Made by a program: the position numbers and the translations under genes. Shown here in pieces: positions 19,974 through 29,682 of a stretch of DNA of 64,000 nucleotides; the stretch's first letter is position 1; each line of letters opens with the position of its first letter. Under the pieces are notes generated by a model. It was not told where the DNA came from. It ran no database searches and saw nothing but the letters and a program-made list of their open reading frames with translations. The stretch is taken from the NCBI RefSeq assembly GCF_023283485.1, contig NZ_JAKILU010000002.1, positions 248,001-312,000 of the forward strand, read 5' to 3'. The DNA is from Shewanella glacialipiscicola (GTDB taxonomy: Bacteria; Pseudomonadota; Gammaproteobacteria; Enterobacterales; Shewanellaceae).

Positions 19974-20193
19974 GGACTTTAACGACTATGCGCGCCAGTT
20001 CAGCATCTGGACACACTTCATGGCCCATAAACCAAGCAAATAACTCAGGATCTTCACATTCCAATAAACGAATAAATGTGGTTTTATCTTCATCGCACAT
20101 TTCTTGATAAAAATTTTCAACAAATGGTTGAAACAAAACGTCTAATTCCAACATCCCACGTCGACATGCCCAGCGAACCCTTGCTATGTTCAT
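19954..20193 (-). CDS. sdhE: FAD assembly factor SdhE
   Basis: 79 residues; contains the diagnostic RGMLELD motif (about 12-18) and ECEDPELFAWFMGHEVCPD of the SdhE/YgfY family, which promotes covalent FAD attachment to succinate dehydrogenase and fumarate reductase flavoproteins. A TTG at 20202 extends the frame but overlaps the GGA ribosome binding site; the ATG at 20193 is preferred. Overlaps ygfX by 20 bp, implying translational coupling. Confidence 0.93.
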   Translation of the reverse strand: MNIARVRWACRRGMLELDVLFQPFVENFYQEMCDEDKTTFIRLLECEDPELFAWFMGHEVCPDAELARIVVKVRGRPAP

Positions 20194-20288
20194 TAATTCC
20201 AAGGTATTTCTCCCAACACAAATTTGGTGTTAGTCTACCAGTTCACAGGCTAAAGTGTCGATCATCCCTTTGTGACTGAATGATTAAA

Positions 20289-21194
20289 TCAACATTGCTG
20301 CAGTTGCGTATCGAGCCCAGCAAAAAGATCACTAAAATCGGTATCTAACAAGCGTTTTACTGCGGGGTGTTGGATCATTCTCTCGGCAAACATCACATGA
20401 TATTCCTCTTTTACATCAATAGTTTCACCAAGTAAATGCATGCCGTGGGAAGTGACCTCTTGGCGGTAAATCGATGGAGTGACAAAAATGCCGCGCTTAA
20501 GATAACCAAAAGCTTTCATCATCGCCGCATCATCAAATTCCCCTAAAATGCTCACCTTAAGATTTTGTTCATCAAACCAGCGATATAACTGCTGTCCGAG
20601 TGAGGTTCTACGACTGGGGATTAATAATTGGCCTTGTTCTAAACAAGCAGGAAAATCAGCACTGTAGGTGTCAGCAGAAAAAAAGCTCACACCGCACTCC
20701 CCTAATTTTTTAGACAATATTTCAGGATATTTCAATGATTCACCCGCACAATCAGAGAGGATCATATCCAATTTATGCTCACGTAACCGCGCCATTAGGC
20801 TCTCATGGGTCGCTTCATAGCAAGCCAAATGTATAGAGCTATCAGTGGGGACCACTGATAGCAAAACACGACTAACCAATGCCTTAGACAAGGCGTCAGC
20901 AATACCCACTTCAAAAAGCATCGCATCCGCTTTTTGATAATTAAGCAAGTCGAGCATTTCGTAGCTGAGGCTAAACATTTTATCAGCATAGCGAAACACC
21001 AGCTCCCCCATCTCAGTGGCCTCTAATGAACGACCTACGCGCTTAAATAAACTGCCGCTAAGCCTATCCTCTAAAGCACGAATTTGACCTGTGACTGTTT
21101 GTGGCGTTAAACATAGTGCTTCAGCCGCCTTAGCGACCGAGCCCTTTTTCTTAATCATCCAAAAATAATACAGATGGTTGTAATTTAAATGCAT
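20289..21194 (-). CDS. nhaR: LysR-family transcriptional activator NhaR
   Basis: 301 residues; N-terminal winged helix-turn-helix ([20 protein letters not shown] start, helix around [17 protein letters not shown] at 29-45) and a LysR substrate-binding domain. The NYNHLYYFW beginning is characteristic of NhaR, the Na+-responsive activator of nhaA. It lies downstream of nhaA on the same strand, separated by a small secreted-protein gene. No defects seen. Confidence 0.9.
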   Translation of the reverse strand: MHLNYNHLYYFWMIKKKGSVAKAAEALCLTPQTVTGQIRALEDRLSGSLFKRVGRSLEATEMGELVFRYADKMFSLSYEMLDLLNYQKADAMLFEVGIADALSKALVSRVLLSVVPTDSSIHLACYEATHESLMARLREHKLDMILSDCAGESLKYPEILSKKLGECGVSFFSADTYSADFPACLEQGQLLIPSRRTSLGQQLYRWFDEQNLKVSILGEFDDAAMMKAFGYLKRGIFVTPSIYRQEVTSHGMHLLGETIDVKEEYHVMFAERMIQHPAVKRLLDTDFSDLFAGLDTQLQQC

Positions 21195-21245
21195 GCTGAT
21201 CCATTGTTCACCCCTAATATCTAAGACATTAAAGGATTTGCCGCG

Positions 21246-21632
21246 TTATTGTAACCGTTGACAGTCGAGTAAGTTCGTCACTACGCCTTGCAACTGCTCT
21301 AAATCTGTAGCATTGCCCAAACTTACCGCTTCGGTCACGCCAGACACCAAAACATCACGTTCGGGAATACGGCCAGCGCAGTAAACCCGATTGGCCTCTT
21401 GGAAACGTTTACCACCACGGTATTTAAGTGCCCTTGATTCATAGCCATTCGTCTCTAGCCTTACCCCTAATGCATCAGACTTAAACATTAGAGCCCCATC
21501 GATAATTCCTTCAAGGTAACTTTGACACGTTGCTGAACTGGCATCTTTATTACAATCTAATATTTGCGAGGCACTCACTGTTGAAGAGAGGCATAAGAGT
21601 GTTGCCACTGTCATAAATTTCATATTGATCAT
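21246..21632 (-). CDS. Small secreted protein, Rap1a/Tai-like
   Basis: About 128 residues with an N-terminal signal peptide (MINMKFMTVATLLCLSSTVS, cut near SAS-QI). The mature part has a CQSYLEGIIDGALM helix and YCAGRIPE followed by further Cys, like the Rap1a/Tai immunity-type fold (T6SS amidase immunity in Serratia). Function here is unknown. The ATG at 21638 overlaps the nhaA TGA, but GGAG is only 1 nt from it and 7 nt from the ATG at 21632, so 21632 is the probable start. Co-transcribed between nhaA and nhaR; no effector or T6SS gene is nearby, so an immunity role is doubtful. Confidence 0.7.
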   Translation of the reverse strand: MINMKFMTVATLLCLSSTVSASQILDCNKDASSATCQSYLEGIIDGALMFKSDALGVRLETNGYESRALKYRGGKRFQEANRVYCAGRIPERDVLVSGVTEAVSLGNATDLEQLQGVVTNLLDCQRLQ

Positions 21633-21634
21633 AG

Positions 21635-22804
21635 TCATACTCCTTTTTTAGGTAATACTTTTGATAACCAGAAATAACCAATTAACGCCGCCATCATAGA
21701 CCCCATTAAAGTACCAAGACGTGCTAAATCGCCGTACATAGGGTCTGCGCGCTCAAAGGCGAGTGATGCGATAAACATCGACATCGTAAAACCAATACCA
21801 CACATGGCTGCGACTGGGGCAATTTGCATCCACCCCACACCATCGGGTAATCGAGCTAGCTTAAGCTTCACCGCAATGAAACTAAACAACATGACACCAA
21901 TAGGCTTACCCAGCATGAGGCCCAATGCAATGCCAACCGGCACAGGAGAGATTAACGTCTCTAAGTTCATGTTACCTAAATACACACCAGCATTAGCAAA
22001 GGCGAATACAGGTAAGATTAAAAAGGTGCTCCATGGATGCAGGCTATGCTCTAAACCTTCAGCAGGTGAGCTACCATCTTTGGCTCGCATTGGGATACAA
22101 AACGCAATAATAACGCCGGCAAGAGTAGCGTGAACACCTGACTTAAGTACGGCGACCCAAAGGATTAATCCTAAAATGCCATAGGGTAAAAGTGAGGTGA
22201 CACCTTTTCGGTTTAATCCAACTAACCCTACTATCGCTAAACTGGCAACCACTAAACTGATGGTCGAAAGGTCACTACTGTAAAACAAAGCGATAATCAC
22301 GATGACACCTAAATCATCAATAATTGCCAGCGCTAACAAGAAGACTTTTAGAGACACAGGAACGCGGCTACCCAGTAATGCCATGATCCCCAAAGCAAAC
22401 GCGATATCCGTGGCAGCAGGAATTGCCCAACCCGCTTGCGTGACTGGATCGCCATAGTTAAACAACAAATAGACTCCGGCAGGGACTATCATGCCGCCAA
22501 TTGCCGCGAAAGTAGGTAAAGACGCTTGAGCGACACTCGATAAAGCGCCTTCGAGTAACTCACGTTTAACTTCAAGACCAATCAATAAAAAGAATATGGC
22601 CATTAGACCGTCATTGATCCATAAAAGAAGGGGCTTATGAATATTAAGTACGCCAATTTTGATTTGCACGTCAGTGCTAAGAAAACCTTGATAAAGTGAA
22701 GCTAAGGGGGAATTTGCCATCAACATGGCTAAGGCAACAGCAACAAGTAACAGGATACCGCCAGCGGACTCTTGACTCAAAAAATTTCTGATTGCTTTTT
22801 CCAT
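21635..22804 (-). CDS. nhaA: Na+/H+ antiporter NhaA
   Basis: Electrogenic exchanger of Na+ or Li+ for 2 H+, working at alkaline pH. 389 residues with twelve predicted helices. ATDIAFALG gives Asp133 and [10 protein letters not shown] gives Asp163-Asp164, matching the E. coli ion-binding numbering exactly. AGGAG lies 7 nt before the start. First gene of an apparent nhaA-Rap1a-like-nhaR unit. Confidence 0.97.
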   Translation of the reverse strand: MEKAIRNFLSQESAGGILLLVAVALAMLMANSPLASLYQGFLSTDVQIKIGVLNIHKPLLLWINDGLMAIFFLLIGLEVKRELLEGALSSVAQASLPTFAAIGGMIVPAGVYLLFNYGDPVTQAGWAIPAATDIAFALGIMALLGSRVPVSLKVFLLALAIIDDLGVIVIIALFYSSDLSTISLVVASLAIVGLVGLNRKGVTSLLPYGILGLILWVAVLKSGVHATLAGVIIAFCIPMRAKDGSSPAEGLEHSLHPWSTFLILPVFAFANAGVYLGNMNLETLISPVPVGIALGLMLGKPIGVMLFSFIAVKLKLARLPDGVGWMQIAPVAAMCGIGFTMSMFIASLAFERADPMYGDLARLGTLMGSMMAALIGYFWLSKVLPKKGV

Positions 22805-22876
22805 CGTACACTCCTAAAAAACATAATGAATTGAGTGTAGACGAATAATAACAACAAATAAAATCGTCATTTTCGA

Positions 22877-22903
22877 CTAAAAACCTCGGTTATTCCGAGG
22901 TTT
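22877..22903 (-). terminator. Intrinsic terminator after thyA
   Basis: AAACCTCGG / CCGAGGTTT 9-bp stem with a 5-nt loop, followed on the minus strand by a short T-rich tail, 18 bp past the thyA stop and before nhaA. Confidence 0.7.
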
Positions 22904-22920
22904 CTATTAAAAATGAGCAT

Positions 22921-23715
22921 TTATACGGCGACAGGCGCTTTGATATGAGGATGAGGATCGTAGTTTGTCAGTTCAAAATCATCGAATTGATAATCAAAAA
23001 TTGATTCAGGTAAACGTCGAATCGTCATCGTGGGTAGCGGTTTGGGTTCACGGCCAAGTTGCAATGCCGTTTGTTCCATATGATTGGAATAAAGATGAGT
23101 GTCGCCACCTGTCCAAACAAAATCACCTAAAGCCAAATTACATTGCTGGGCAACCATCATAGTGAGCAGAGCGTAACTGGCAATATTAAAGGGTAGACCT
23201 AAAAATACATCGCAGCTACGTTGGTAAAGTTGGCAAGATAACTTACCATCAGCCACATAAAACTGGAAAAATGCATGGCATGGTGCCAACGCCATTTTAT
23301 CTAACTCGCCCACATTCCATGCAGAAACTATAAGACGACGAGAATCAGGTTGAGTTTTTATCTGTGCAATTACTTGTGAGATCTGATCGATAGCATCACC
23401 ACTTTGCGTTGGCCAGCTGCGCCACTGGGCACCATAAACAGGGCCTAAATTGCCATTTTCATCAGCCCATTCATCCCAAATACGGACTTTATTCTCGCGT
23501 AGATAGGCAATATTAGTTTCGCCTTTTAGGAACCACAGCAGCTCATGAATAATAGATCGCATATGGCATTTTTTGGTACTCACCAAAGGGAAGCCTTTGC
23601 TCAAATCAAAGCGCATTTGATAGCCAAATACTGAGCGAGTTCCTGTGCCCGTGCGATCCGATTTATCGACGCCTTCGGCCAAAATGTGCTTCATTAAGTC
23701 TATATATTGTTTCAT
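22921..23715 (-). CDS. thyA: Thymidylate synthase
   Basis: Makes dTMP from dUMP with methylenetetrahydrofolate. 264 residues, E. coli-like length; catalytic Cys146 in [22 protein letters not shown] phosphate-binding segment and the GDTHLYSNH motif. The ATG overlaps the lgt stop codon (ATGA), the same lgt-thyA coupling known in E. coli. Confidence 0.98.
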   Translation of the reverse strand: MKQYIDLMKHILAEGVDKSDRTGTGTRSVFGYQMRFDLSKGFPLVSTKKCHMRSIIHELLWFLKGETNIAYLRENKVRIWDEWADENGNLGPVYGAQWRSWPTQSGDAIDQISQVIAQIKTQPDSRRLIVSAWNVGELDKMALAPCHAFFQFYVADGKLSCQLYQRSCDVFLGLPFNIASYALLTMMVAQQCNLALGDFVWTGGDTHLYSNHMEQTALQLGREPKPLPTMTIRRLPESIFDYQFDDFELTNYDPHPHIKAPVAV

Positions 23716-24521
23716 TGCTGCTTATCCTGCTTACTAAAAATCAAATACATACCGATTAACACCATAGGTACTGAGAGTATCTGCCCCATGGTTATAAATC
23801 CCCAATAGAGTCCAAGCTGCGCATCAGGTTGCCTTACCGTTTCAACCACTATACGGAAAACACCGTAACCGACTAAAAACATCCCCGACACCGCACCCAC
23901 TTTATTTGTGCGTTTACTAAACCAATAAAGCAGTAGGAATAGCGCCACACCTTCAAGTACAAATTGGTACAACTGCGAAGGATGACGAGCATCTAATCCA
24001 CCCGTTGGAAATACCATACCCCAAGGCATATCAGTGGTGCGTCCCCAGAGCTCGCCATTGATAAAGTTACCAATACGCCCTGCCCCTAAACCGATAGGCA
24101 CCACAGGCGCCACCATATCTGCAACGGCAAAGAAAGGTCGCTTTTGTTGCCACGCGATATAAATCATGGCGGTGATTACGCCTATCAACCCACCATGAAA
24201 CGACATGCCTCCTTCAGATATTTTAAACAAATACATCGGGCTAGCCAGAAAATAATCAAAATGATAAAAAAGCACGTAACCAATACGTCCGCCTAATATC
24301 ACCCCTAGAAAACTATAAAATAGCAGATCGGAAACTTGATCACGCGTCCATAATCCCTTGGAGCGATCCGCTTGACGGTTAAGCAACCACATCGCCGCCA
24401 CAAAGCCAACTAAATAGGTAAAACCATACCAGCGCAGTGCAGGCTCAAAGCTTTCGCCAAAAAGATTAAACGGTCCAAATGAGACGATCACAGGATCGAT
24501 ATTGGGAAAACTCAGTGCCAT
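23712..24521 (-). CDS. lgt: Phosphatidylglycerol:prolipoprotein diacylglyceryl transferase
   Basis: Transfers diacylglyceryl to the lipobox cysteine of prolipoproteins. About 269 residues, seven membrane helices; contains HGGLIGV (catalytic His), and the Lgt signature [18 protein letters not shown]. The longest frame begins at a GTG at 24539; the ATG at 24521 has GGA 6 nt upstream and gives the usual MALSFPN start. Overlaps thyA by 4 bp. Confidence 0.96.
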   Translation of the reverse strand: MALSFPNIDPVIVSFGPFNLFGESFEPALRWYGFTYLVGFVAAMWLLNRQADRSKGLWTRDQVSDLLFYSFLGVILGGRIGYVLFYHFDYFLASPMYLFKISEGGMSFHGGLIGVITAMIYIAWQQKRPFFAVADMVAPVVPIGLGAGRIGNFINGELWGRTTDMPWGMVFPTGGLDARHPSQLYQFVLEGVALFLLLYWFSKRTNKVGAVSGMFLVGYGVFRIVVETVRQPDAQLGLYWGFITMGQILSVPMVLIGMYLIFSKQDKQQ

Positions 24522-24557
24522 AACATATCCATTAACCACCTCAAATAGAGGTAAAAA

Positions 24558-25358
24558 TCAGGTCAGCATTAACTTCAAACCGACACACAAAAGTAACAGT
24601 GCAAATATTTTCTTAAGCACTGGGGTAGGCCAAGAGCTGGCCGCGTTTACCCCCACTGGTGCCATCGACACTGACGTTATTACTAAACCAAACAATGCAG
24701 GTAAATAGATAAAACCTAAGGTGCCATAGGGCAGTTCAGACGCATTAAAGCCTGCAATGACATACCCTAAACTGCCTGACAATGAAATTAATAAACCTGT
24801 CGCAGCCGAAAAACCAATAGCGTAACGCATCTGCAGGCCAAAGAAGGTTAAAAACGGCACTAATAAAACGCCACCACCAATACCCATTAGTCCTGCAATC
24901 ATGGCGATAAAGGTTCCGACAATGAATAACACTGGCGCACTGGGTAACTGACGGCTCGACTCTGTTTTAAAGGGATAAGCCATTTGAATCGACATGAGCA
25001 CCACAAATATCGCAAAACCCTTCTGTAGTGTTACTGCTGAAATTTGTTCTGCAATAAATGCTGAAGTTAACGCCCCTAGCATGATCCCCGGCAACATAGT
25101 TCTAAATAACGGCCAAGGAACATTACCGCGTTGATGGTGTGCTCGTGCTGACGAAATCGACGTCAGAATAATCGCCGCCAGTGACGTCGCTATTGCAATA
25201 TGGGGTAATTGAGCGGAATGGATACCAACCGATGGCAGAATATAAAGTAGCGCCGGCACCACAATCAAGCCACCACCAATACCGAGTAGTCCGGCCATAA
25301 AACCGACAAAAGCGCCTAGGGCTAAGCAGATTAAGAATACCGACAACAAACTATCCAC
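24558..25358 (-). CDS. TauE/SafE family sulfite/sulfonate exporter-like permease
   Basis: 266 residues with about eight membrane helices in two homologous halves; each half contains the GLLGIGGGLIVVPALL-type signature (around 25-40) and GLMGIGGGVLLVPFLT (around 160-175). The family is linked to export of sulfite and other sulfur-containing or organic anions; the substrate here is unknown. It lies between ptsP and lgt on the same strand, the usual Shewanella/Vibrio order. Confidence 0.9.
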   Translation of the reverse strand: MDSLLSVFLICLALGAFVGFMAGLLGIGGGLIVVPALLYILPSVGIHSAQLPHIAIATSLAAIILTSISSARAHHQRGNVPWPLFRTMLPGIMLGALTSAFIAEQISAVTLQKGFAIFVVLMSIQMAYPFKTESSRQLPSAPVLFIVGTFIAMIAGLMGIGGGVLLVPFLTFFGLQMRYAIGFSAATGLLISLSGSLGYVIAGFNASELPYGTLGFIYLPALFGLVITSVSMAPVGVNAASSWPTPVLKKIFALLLLCVGLKLMLT

Positions 25359-25415
25359 AGAAACACACCGAGCTAATGCTAAATCGAGGGCATCAGCTTA
25401 AAGCAAAAGGCAGCA

Positions 25416-27659
25416 TTAGTTAAGAATGCTCTCAAGGTCTTGCTGACTTAAATACTCTTTAACTAATTCACGCACTTGGAAACCGTTGGATAGACGCAGC
25501 GCTTTGGCAAGCAATTGATCTAAATCGGTGCGCGCAACACGACGTAGTAAATAATTAATTCGCGCTAAACTGCCCTGATTCATGCTCAATTGAGCATATC
25601 CCATCGCAACCAACAAAATGGCTCCCATAGGCTCACCCGCTAACTCGCCACAAATGCTAATGTCGAGCTTATGATGTCGGCAATCGAGGAGTGCTTGATG
25701 CAACGCCCGCAAAATGCCCGGATGAAAACTATCAAATAACGAACTCACCCGCGGGTTATTTCGGTCGACCGCAAGTAAATACTGCGTTAAATCATTACTA
25801 CCAACGGAGACAAAATCGACTCTTTTGGCCACATCATTGAGCTGATATAACATGGCAGGCACTTCGAGCATAATGCCAACTCTGGGCATAACAATATCGA
25901 TATTTACATCATTTTTTAATTCAATATAAGCTTGCTGCAGATACGCCAAAGATTGATCGATTTCATCTAAGTTACTCACCATAGGCAATAAAATACTCAG
26001 CTGCTTACCGTCGCCTCCAGCTTGTAACATGGCCCGTAACTGCACTAAAAATAATTCAGGATGATCCAGTGACAAACGGATCCCGCGCCATCCCAGAAAA
26101 GGATTGTCTTCTTTAATCGGAAAATAAGGTAGAGGTTTATCGCCCCCCACATCCAAGGTACGCATCACCACAGGTCGGCCCGATGCAGCCAATAACACCT
26201 GTTGATACACTTTAACTTGCTCAGATTCACTCGGAAAACGTTGCTGCAGCATAAAAGGGATTTCAGTACGGTAAAGCCCAATCCCATCGGCTCCGGTGGC
26301 AATTTCAGAAGCTACACCGCTGAGTAATCCGGCGTTTAAATACAAACGAATACGCGAGCCATCGAGCGTGACTGAAGGTAAGGCTAGCTCCTGAGCGTAT
26401 TGACGTTGCAACGCTTTTTGCGCCGAAATTAAGCTGCGATACTCACCAACAACAGCTGGGGATGGCGACACTAATAACTGACCACGGCTCGCATTCACCA
26501 CTAAGAGTTTCTGGTCAATATTGGCAGATAATAATTGCTCAACGCCAGTAATGGCCGGCACACCTAAGGCGCGGGCTAAAATAGCGGCATGGGAGTTCAC
26601 GCCACCAAGTTCAGTAACAATCCCAGCAAGCTTTTGCCTTGGAAACTCAGCCAACATAGTCGCATCGGCTTCACGGGTAATAAGGATCACCGGTTTGTCA
26701 GGCTCAAGCTCAAGCCGCTCCGGCTCAATTAACTGGCGCAATACCTTTTGACCTAAGTCGCGGATATCACTCGCGCGCTCTTTAAGATAAGGGTCTTCCA
26801 TTGCTAAAAACTGTTGGATATAACGTAAAGACACTCGGCTCACCGCCGACTCCGCCGCCCAACCTAATTGCACTTCACGGGCGTATTCGCCACCTAAACT
26901 GGCATCATCAAGCAGTAACTGCAATGCATTGAAAATAGAGACAACTTCTTCATCCTGCTCACGATCAAACCGCTGCGACAAGGCGCCAATGGCTTCTTTA
27001 CAGCGCGCCATTGCTGCCGTTAAGCGACTGGACTCATGGATAATATTGTCACTACGTACATCGGGCTGTTCGAGGGCTATTTCGCCACCCAGCACAAATG
27101 CGTAAGCGATAGCGATACCATTCGATGCAGAGGTACCTTGAAACACTATTTGATGTTGATGGGAACTGACCTGTGCTTTCTGTTTTAAACCGCGCACTGC
27201 CATTGCTAACTGAGCAGCTAAGGTCATCAAGAAGGCTTCTTCACCTTCGCTGAATTGACGCGCACTCGCTTGCTGCACCACGATAACGCCAACGACCGCT
27301 TTCTGGTAGATGATAGGCACGGCTAAAAAAGCACGGTATTCTTCTTCAGCAACTTCAGGAAAGAGTTTGAATCGTGGATGAAGCCTTGCGTCTGCTAAGT
27401 TAACCGCTTCTTCTCGCTGGGCAGCGAGTCCAACTAACCCTTCACTCAACGGCATGCGCACACGACCAACAGCGCTCTTTTTAAGGCCATCCGTTGCAGA
27501 TAACACCAATTCTTGCTCCTCTAAGATATAGATGGAACAACATTGAGTAGCCATTGCCGCTTTCGTTGAGGTCACTAAAGTTTCTAGTGCGGTCTCTAGG
27601 CTGTTGGCTGATGCCACGGCCTGCGTAATATCCCTGAGTGTATTTAACACTGTTTTCAA
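25416..27659 (-). CDS. ptsP: Phosphoenolpyruvate-protein phosphotransferase PtsP (EI-Ntr)
   Basis: First enzyme of the nitrogen PTS, phosphorylated by PEP and passing phosphate to NPr. 747 residues: N-terminal GAF domain (about 17-155), EI N-domain, PEP-utiliser mobile domain with the active His357 in GGVNSHAAILARALG, and the C-terminal PEP-binding barrel with GADGIGLYRTEIPFM and SICGELAGEP. 14 bp after rppH, so rppH-ptsP are co-transcribed, as in E. coli. Confidence 0.97.
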   Translation of the reverse strand: MKTVLNTLRDITQAVASANSLETALETLVTSTKAAMATQCCSIYILEEQELVLSATDGLKKSAVGRVRMPLSEGLVGLAAQREEAVNLADARLHPRFKLFPEVAEEEYRAFLAVPIIYQKAVVGVIVVQQASARQFSEGEEAFLMTLAAQLAMAVRGLKQKAQVSSHQHQIVFQGTSASNGIAIAYAFVLGGEIALEQPDVRSDNIIHESSRLTAAMARCKEAIGALSQRFDREQDEEVVSIFNALQLLLDDASLGGEYAREVQLGWAAESAVSRVSLRYIQQFLAMEDPYLKERASDIRDLGQKVLRQLIEPERLELEPDKPVILITREADATMLAEFPRQKLAGIVTELGGVNSHAAILARALGVPAITGVEQLLSANIDQKLLVVNASRGQLLVSPSPAVVGEYRSLISAQKALQRQYAQELALPSVTLDGSRIRLYLNAGLLSGVASEIATGADGIGLYRTEIPFMLQQRFPSESEQVKVYQQVLLAASGRPVVMRTLDVGGDKPLPYFPIKEDNPFLGWRGIRLSLDHPELFLVQLRAMLQAGGDGKQLSILLPMVSNLDEIDQSLAYLQQAYIELKNDVNIDIVMPRVGIMLEVPAMLYQLNDVAKRVDFVSVGSNDLTQYLLAVDRNNPRVSSLFDSFHPGILRALHQALLDCRHHKLDISICGELAGEPMGAILLVAMGYAQLSMNQGSLARINYLLRRVARTDLDQLLAKALRLSNGFQVRELVKEYLSQQDLESILN

Positions 27660-27673
27660 TCCTATTTTGAAAA

Positions 27674-28198
27674 TCAGTCCGTTGTTTTTTGTCTTCCCCG
27701 TTTTCTCGGTATTTCCTGAATTTGGAATGACAATGCCGTTGCTGCGAACTCTTTCATCACTTTACGATAAACATCTCGTTTAAATGAGACAACTTGCCGC
27801 ACAGGATACCAATAACTGACCCAACGCCAATCGTCAAATTCAGGATGCCCTGATAAGCTTAAATTAATCGCACTGTCTTGGCTTTTCAATTGTAACAGAA
27901 ACCACTTTTGTTTTTGGCCAATACACACAGGTTTACTGTCTTGCCTCACTAAACGTTTTGGCAAACGATAACGTAACCAAGAACGCGTTGAAGTTAAGAT
28001 ATCCACATGCTCGGGTCTAAGGCCAACTTCTTCATATAATTCACGGTACATCGCTTCTTCGGCCGTCTCGCCATCGTCAACACCGCCCTGAGGAAACTGC
28101 CATGAATGTTGACCGAAGCGTCTGGCCCACATGACTTGGCCATATCTGTTACAAATTATAATGCCCACATTTGCGCGAAAGCCGTCGCTATCAATCAC
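27674..28198 (-). CDS. rppH: RNA pyrophosphohydrolase RppH
   Basis: Removes pyrophosphate from mRNA 5' ends, starting 5'-dependent decay. 174 residues; begins [16 protein letters not shown] and has the Nudix box (about 38-60) with GG at the start and REL-EEVGL at the end. The start is a GTG (28196-28198), supported by GGAG 5 nt upstream and by homology to E. coli RppH, which starts MIDDDGYRPNVG. Divergent from mutH across a 690-bp gap. Confidence 0.96.
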   Translation of the reverse strand: MIDSDGFRANVGIIICNRYGQVMWARRFGQHSWQFPQGGVDDGETAEEAMYRELYEEVGLRPEHVDILTSTRSWLRYRLPKRLVRQDSKPVCIGQKQKWFLLQLKSQDSAINLSLSGHPEFDDWRWVSYWYPVRQVVSFKRDVYRKVMKEFAATALSFQIQEIPRKRGRQKTTD

Positions 28199-28341
28199 AT
28201 GGACTCCAAATTACATTAAATTTTAATAAACTGATTGTTTCATAAAGCTAGTCTCTCAGCAAACCTCTATTTCACTCTACGCCTTGGATAAAATCGGTCT
28301 CGCAAGACATTTATCAACAAGGCAGCACCATAAAACCGTGG

Positions 28342-28366
28342 GATATCCACATTTTCTGTGGATATC
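28342..28366. repeat. Perfect 10-bp inverted repeat made of two DnaA-box-like 9-mers
   Basis: GATATCCACA TTTTC TGTGGATATC: perfect arms with a 5-nt centre. No T run follows on either strand, so it does not look like an intrinsic terminator; a protein-binding site is more likely. Confidence 0.6.
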
Positions 28367-28675
28367 TCTGTTTGAAACTCCAGTAAACTTGTTATAACGC
28401 TCAAAAAACATCAGTTTCATGCTATTTAAAAAACAGGCAAAAAAACAATTAAACCATTTAAATTCAATGAATTAATTAACCATTAAATTTTATTAAAATT
28501 ACTAAAACCATCAGAGCTCATTATTTAGTCAGCCAAAGAGATTTCTATTACTGTTACGCCACAAGTCAATTTTATACACAAAATGGGTTAAACCTTGCCC
28601 ATAAAAGCACGAATAAAGACGCTTTTTACGCATTGACTTGGAGATTTCATTAGGTTAAGCAAACTAATTCACTGA

Positions 28676-28701
28676 CTTATCCCTAATATCTGTGGATAAG
28701 T
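28676..28701. repeat. Inverted repeat containing a consensus DnaA box
   Basis: ACTTATCC (28676-28683) and GGATAAGT (28694-28701), perfect 8-bp arms; the right arm lies in TGTGGATAA (28691-28699), a perfect match to the DnaA 9-mer on the minus strand. Confidence 0.55.
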
Positions 28702-28888
28702 ATGTGGGGAACACAGGGGAAAGCAGAGAGTAACTTTGAACACTTTTTTACAAAACGGTGGTTAACTCACATATGGAATTTAAAATCAGTTACTTAGAAT
28801 AAAAAAAAGGGGGACAAGTTTATCCAAATATCATAGCTCACATTTTAACCACCATTGCTAAGCCGTTATTTTTAAGTAAAATCCAACC

Positions 28889-29560
28889 ATGAATAAAATC
28901 ATCCCCCCCGAAAACCTCCCTGAATTACTTGAACGCGCTTATTTAATGGCTGGCGTAAATTTGGCGCACATTGCCATTCAAAGAGGTATGCCAATTCCTA
29001 AGGATCTTAAGCGCGATAAAGGCTGGGTCGGTCAATTAATCGAAATGGAGCTGGGTGCAACTGCAGGCTCTAAACCTGAGCAAGATTTTCTGCATTTAGG
29101 GGTCGAGCTTAAAACTATCCCGATTGATTCACGGGGACATCCACTAGAAACCACTTATGTGTGCGTAGCGCCGCTGCATAATATCCAAGGCTTAACTTGG
29201 CAAAACAGCTTAGTCTGCCACAAGCTACAACGCGTACTGTGGGTGCCAATAGAAGGTGAGCGGCAGATTCCTGTAGGAGAGCGCCGAATTGGTACCCCCA
29301 TATTGTGGGAACCCACTCCCCATGAGTTACAGTTATTGCAACAAGATTGGGAAGAAATTATGGAGTTCATCGCCTTGGGCAAAGTTGATAAAGTGACGGC
29401 ACGCCACGGTGAAGTGCTGCAATTACGCCCCAAAGCAGCAAACAGTAAGGCACTTACACAAAGTATCGCTGAAGATGGCAGTCTAAAAATGACTAACCCT
29501 AGAGGCTTTTATTTAAAAAAAACCTTCACAGCCAACATACTCAAGCGGATTTTTGGTTAA
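28889..29560 (+). CDS. mutH: DNA mismatch repair endonuclease MutH
   Basis: Nicks the unmethylated strand at hemimethylated GATC sites when activated by MutS-MutL. 223 residues. The active-site triad pattern D-x6-E-x-K is visible as Asp66, Glu73 and Lys75 in [13 protein letters not shown], the same spacing as E. coli Asp70/Glu77/Lys79. Its presence implies Dam-directed repair, as expected in this lineage. Divergent from rppH. Confidence 0.97.
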   Translation: MNKIIPPENLPELLERAYLMAGVNLAHIAIQRGMPIPKDLKRDKGWVGQLIEMELGATAGSKPEQDFLHLGVELKTIPIDSRGHPLETTYVCVAPLHNIQGLTWQNSLVCHKLQRVLWVPIEGERQIPVGERRIGTPILWEPTPHELQLLQQDWEEIMEFIALGKVDKVTARHGEVLQLRPKAANSKALTQSIAEDGSLKMTNPRGFYLKKTFTANILKRIFG

Positions 29561-29584
29561 TTTTACGTAACGATATAGACTTGG

Positions 29585-29600
29585 ATTGATCCAGATCACA
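29585..29600 (+). promoter_or_regulatory. Candidate CRP-binding site upstream of cyaC
   Basis: ATTGA-N6-TCACA matches 8 of 10 conserved positions of the CRP consensus TGTGA-N6-TCACA. It lies upstream of a promoter-like CTGGCA-17-TATAAA at 29608-29636, centred about 50 bp before the expected start of transcription. Confidence 0.35.
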
Positions 29601-29607
29601 AATATCA

Positions 29608-29636
29608 CTGGCACTTAGGTGACACTTTTCTATAAA
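29608..29636 (+). promoter_or_regulatory. Candidate sigma-70 promoter of cyaC
   Basis: CTGGCA (29608-29613), 17 bp, TATAAA (29631-29636); 4/6 and 5/6 matches. Located about 47 bp upstream of the cyaC GTG start. Confidence 0.45.
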
Positions 29637-29682
29637 CTACGGCATCCTGAAAGCACAGTCGTATTCGGACATCCATCAAGCA

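Larger units (their letters stand above)
28199..28888. other. 690-bp AT-rich divergent intergenic region between rppH and mutH with DnaA-box-like sites
   Basis: No convincing gene. The DNA is strongly AT-rich around 28420-28510 and carries several 9-mers close to the DnaA box TTATCCACA: TTATCAACA (28311), ATATCCACA (28343), TGTGGATAT (28357), a perfect TGTGGATAA (28691), TTATCCAAA (28820), plus partial copies at 28284 and 28678. Their number in 550 bp is unusual. Function unproven. Confidence 0.5.
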
